Position numbers and translations under genes: made by a program. Below the pieces are notes generated by a model that worked only from the letters and a program-made list of their open reading frames with translations, searched no databases and had not been told where the DNA came from. DNA of 64,000 nt, from the NCBI RefSeq assembly GCF_032598785.1, contig NZ_CP102984.1. One strand, written 5' to 3'. This document shows positions 57,079 through 64,000 of this stretch, in pieces; the first letter of the stretch is position 1, and every line of letters begins with the position of its first letter. Source of the stretch: Terrisporobacter petrolearius. GTDB lineage: Bacteria; Bacillota; Clostridia; Peptostreptococcales; Peptostreptococcaceae.

Positions 57079-57140
57079 GAGCAACGGGAATTATTGAAGC
57101 AAAGCAAAATAATTACGTTGGCGAAATGAGCGAAAGCGAA
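57079..57140 (+). repeat. Copy A of the GAGCAA-hairpin-TTGGCGAA element, in the 16S leader
   Basis: GAGCAACGGG opens it. CAACG (57082-57086) pairs with CGTTG (57116-57120), and AATTATT (57089-57095) pairs with AATAATT (57108-57114). GCGAAATGAGCGAAAGCGAA follows. The leader of operon 2 is otherwise nearly the same but lacks this segment entirely. Confidence 0.8.
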
Positions 57141-57143
57141 TTT

Positions 57144-58651
<1,508 letters not shown>

Positions 58652-58658
58652 GGGAGAA

Positions 58659-58678
58659 TTAACCTACTGTTTAATTTT
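58659..58678 (+). other. 3' arm of the 16S processing stem
   Basis: TTAACCTACTGTTTAATTTT pairs perfectly with 56966-56985, closing the pre-16S stem. Confidence 0.8.
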
Positions 58679-58724
58679 GAGGGTTCTTTGAACACTCAAT
58701 TAGTACTTATTTAGTAAGTGCTTT

Positions 58725-58751
58725 AGTACTTTGAAAACTGCATAACATTTA
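58725..58751 (+). other. 5' arm of the 23S processing stem, with boxA-like sequence
   Basis: AGTACTTTGAAAACTGC followed by ATAACATTTA pairs with 61817-61842 downstream of 23S, with one bulged base and one mismatch. CTTTGAAAACTGC also resembles boxA. MrnC (6800) would be expected to act on this stem. Confidence 0.75.
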
Positions 58752-58837
58752 GTGATATGACATTATATAAAGAAGAAGATAAACTTCTTAAAAAATATAT
58801 CATATAAAGAAGATAACTTTTAAAAATATCAAACTTT

Positions 58838-58888
58838 GAGCAATGGGATTTGTCTGAATGGATATGAAGACAAAAACATTGGCGAAGC
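58838..58888 (+). repeat. Copy B of the GAGCAA-hairpin-TTGGCGAA element, in the 16S-23S spacer
   Basis: GAGCAATGGG opens it. CAATG (58841-58845) pairs with CATTG (58877-58881), and TTTGTCT (58849-58855) pairs with AGACAAA (58868-58874). GGCGAAGC follows. Compared with copy A the outer stem changes from CG to TA at one pair while still pairing, which suggests the structure is kept. No tRNA gene lies in this spacer. Confidence 0.75.
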
Positions 58889-58900
58889 ATTTTAATAACT

Positions 58901-61800
<2,900 letters not shown>

Positions 61801-61816
61801 AAAATAATGGAAACAT

Positions 61817-61842
61817 TAAATGTTAGCAGTTTTGAAAGTACT
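61817..61842 (+). other. 3' arm of the 23S processing stem
   Basis: TAAATGTTAGCAGTTTTGAA plus AGTACT pairs with 58725-58751 before 23S. Confidence 0.75.
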
Positions 61843-61871
61843 AACAAAAGTTAATACTTAAACATAAAGAT

Positions 61872-61990
<119 letters not shown>

Positions 61991-62017
61991 AATCTTTTTT
62001 ATTGTTGGAAATATTTT

Positions 62018-62046
62018 AGACACACCTTTACAGTGTGTCTTTTTAT
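62018..62046 (+). terminator. Terminator of rRNA operon 1
   Basis: AGACACAC (62018-62025) pairs with GTGTGTCT (62033-62040), then TTTTATA. A T-run right after the 5S helix (AATCTTTTTT) may give a first stop. Confidence 0.85.
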
Positions 62047-62551
62047 ATATTTAAGATTACTTATAATGAAAAAAAGACTTAAATACCAGAATTAAAATAA
62101 ATCAACTATTTAGTAAATGAGGCAATGTATTTTCAGATGTCATATTGGCGAATGCCATACTTGATAAATTTATATTACAAAAACCGTGAGATCTTTATTT
62201 AGAACAAAAACATTTATTAACTTCCATATTGTAGTTTTTGTGCATTTATATAAATTAAATATAGGAGCAAGGGGTAATTAATTATAATTAAATAACTATT
62301 AAAAACTAGGAATAATTCTTCTTGACTTGAGTATATTAATAAATGTGAATAAAATATTTAATAACAAATAATTATTATTTCAGTAAAAATACAAAAAAAG
62401 TTATTAACATTATCAACCATTATGTGTGAATAAAAAATAATAATTGATAATATAGGCAGATTTGAGGCTGTTTATAATGTGGATAAAATATAAATATCAT
62501 GTGAATAATTTTTCCATGAAATTATACTATAAAAAAACTTTGAAAAAACTA
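62047..62551. other. Gene-free spacer between two rRNA operons
   Basis: About 500 AT-rich bases with no believable ORF, tRNA or 5S gene. The only structure seen is a degenerate copy of the dispersed hairpin element at 62119-62152. Confidence 0.6.
62119..62152 (+). repeat. Probable degenerate copy D of the hairpin element
   Basis: GAGGCAATG (62119-62127), then after 17 bases TTGGCGAATG (62145 onward). CAATG can pair with TATTG using a wobble. The inner hairpin is lost. It has one extra G in the GAGCAA motif, so membership is likely but not sure. Confidence 0.5.
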
Positions 62552-62580
62552 TTGACCATTAATTGATAGGATGATATAGT
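62552..62580 (+). promoter_or_regulatory. rRNA operon 2 promoter P1
   Basis: TTGACC (62552-62557), 17 bp, TATAGT (62575-62580) with TGA upstream. The -10 is closer to consensus than that of operon 1 P1. Confidence 0.8.
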
Positions 62581-62637
62581 ATTACTTGTCCTTGAGACAG
62601 GGACAAAAGGTCAACAAAAAACTTCTTAAAAAAGTAG

Positions 62638-62666
62638 TTGACAAAGAAAAACAGCTTTGGTAAAAT
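62638..62666 (+). promoter_or_regulatory. rRNA operon 2 promoter P2
   Basis: TTGACA (62638-62643), 17 bp, TAAAAT (62661-62666) with TGG upstream. It is nearly identical to operon 1 P2. Confidence 0.85.
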
Positions 62667-62806
62667 AAAGAAGCTGAAACAAGCAAAGAACTTTGAAAAT
62701 TAAACAGTAGGTTAACAATAAATTAATTCTTAAAGAATTAAACTGAAACAACAAACAAACCAAGCCAGATATTCAGATAATGATTAGTCTGAGCGATGGA
62801 CAACTT

Positions 62807-64000
<1,194 letters not shown>

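Overview
This AT-rich Gram-positive window carries the main ribosomal-protein and transcription/translation superoperon cluster of a clostridium. The gene order ispD-ispF-proS-gltX-cysS-mrnC-thyX-rlmB-rae1-sigH-tuf-rpmG-secE-nusG and so on, together with the sporulation genes sigH and cwlD, zinc-type S14 and two tuf genes, fits the family Peptostreptococcaceae (Clostridioides/Paraclostridium/Romboutsia group). The 16S V1-V2 region looks most like Romboutsia to me. That is a judgement from memory, not a search result.

Layout. 1-10079: isoprenoid genes ispD/ispF, a T-box-controlled proS followed by gltX, then cysS-mrnC, thyX-rlmB-rae1 and sigH. 10128-27295: tuf copy 1, rpmG-secE-nusG, rplK-rplA, the L10-leader-controlled rplJL, rpoBC, and the str operon rpsL-rpsG-fusA-tuf copy 2. 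27325-43248: the S10-spc-alpha block from rpsJ to rplQ, with secY, adk, map, infA and rpmJ inside. 43292-47638: the ECF transporter energising module ecfA1-ecfA2-ecfT, truA, then rplM-rpsI. 47773-55870 is an accessory stretch: rubrerythrin on the minus strand, an FMN-riboswitch-controlled riboflavin operon ribD-ribE-ribBA-ribH, a 70-residue hypothetical gene, and a two-component system with a tiny two-helix membrane gene between regulator and kinase. 55928-56641: cwlD. 56822-62046: a complete rRNA operon (16S-23S-5S, no tRNA in the spacer). 62552-64000: the start of a second rRNA operon, cut by the window end inside 16S.

Nearly every gene is on the plus strand. Strong sigma-A promoters, often with extended -10 elements, precede rpmG, rplJ, rpoB, rpsL, rpsJ, rplM, ribD and both rRNA operons. 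Many transcription units begin with structured leaders: proline T-box, L10 leader, probable L13 leader, FMN riboswitch and several hairpins I could not assign.

The most interesting unexplained signal is a small dispersed hairpin cassette: GAGCAA, a variable hairpin, then TTGGCGAA. It occurs in the 16S leader of the first rRNA operon (absent from the otherwise near-identical second leader), in the 16S-23S spacer, between ribBA and ribH in reverse orientation, and probably in decayed form after the 5S gene and before cysS. Other points of interest are an 11-bp perfect inverted repeat bracketing the -10 box of the sigH promoter, tuf copies nearly identical well past the coding ends, a long perfect hairpin between rplL and rpoB, and tandem terminators behind the FMN riboswitch.
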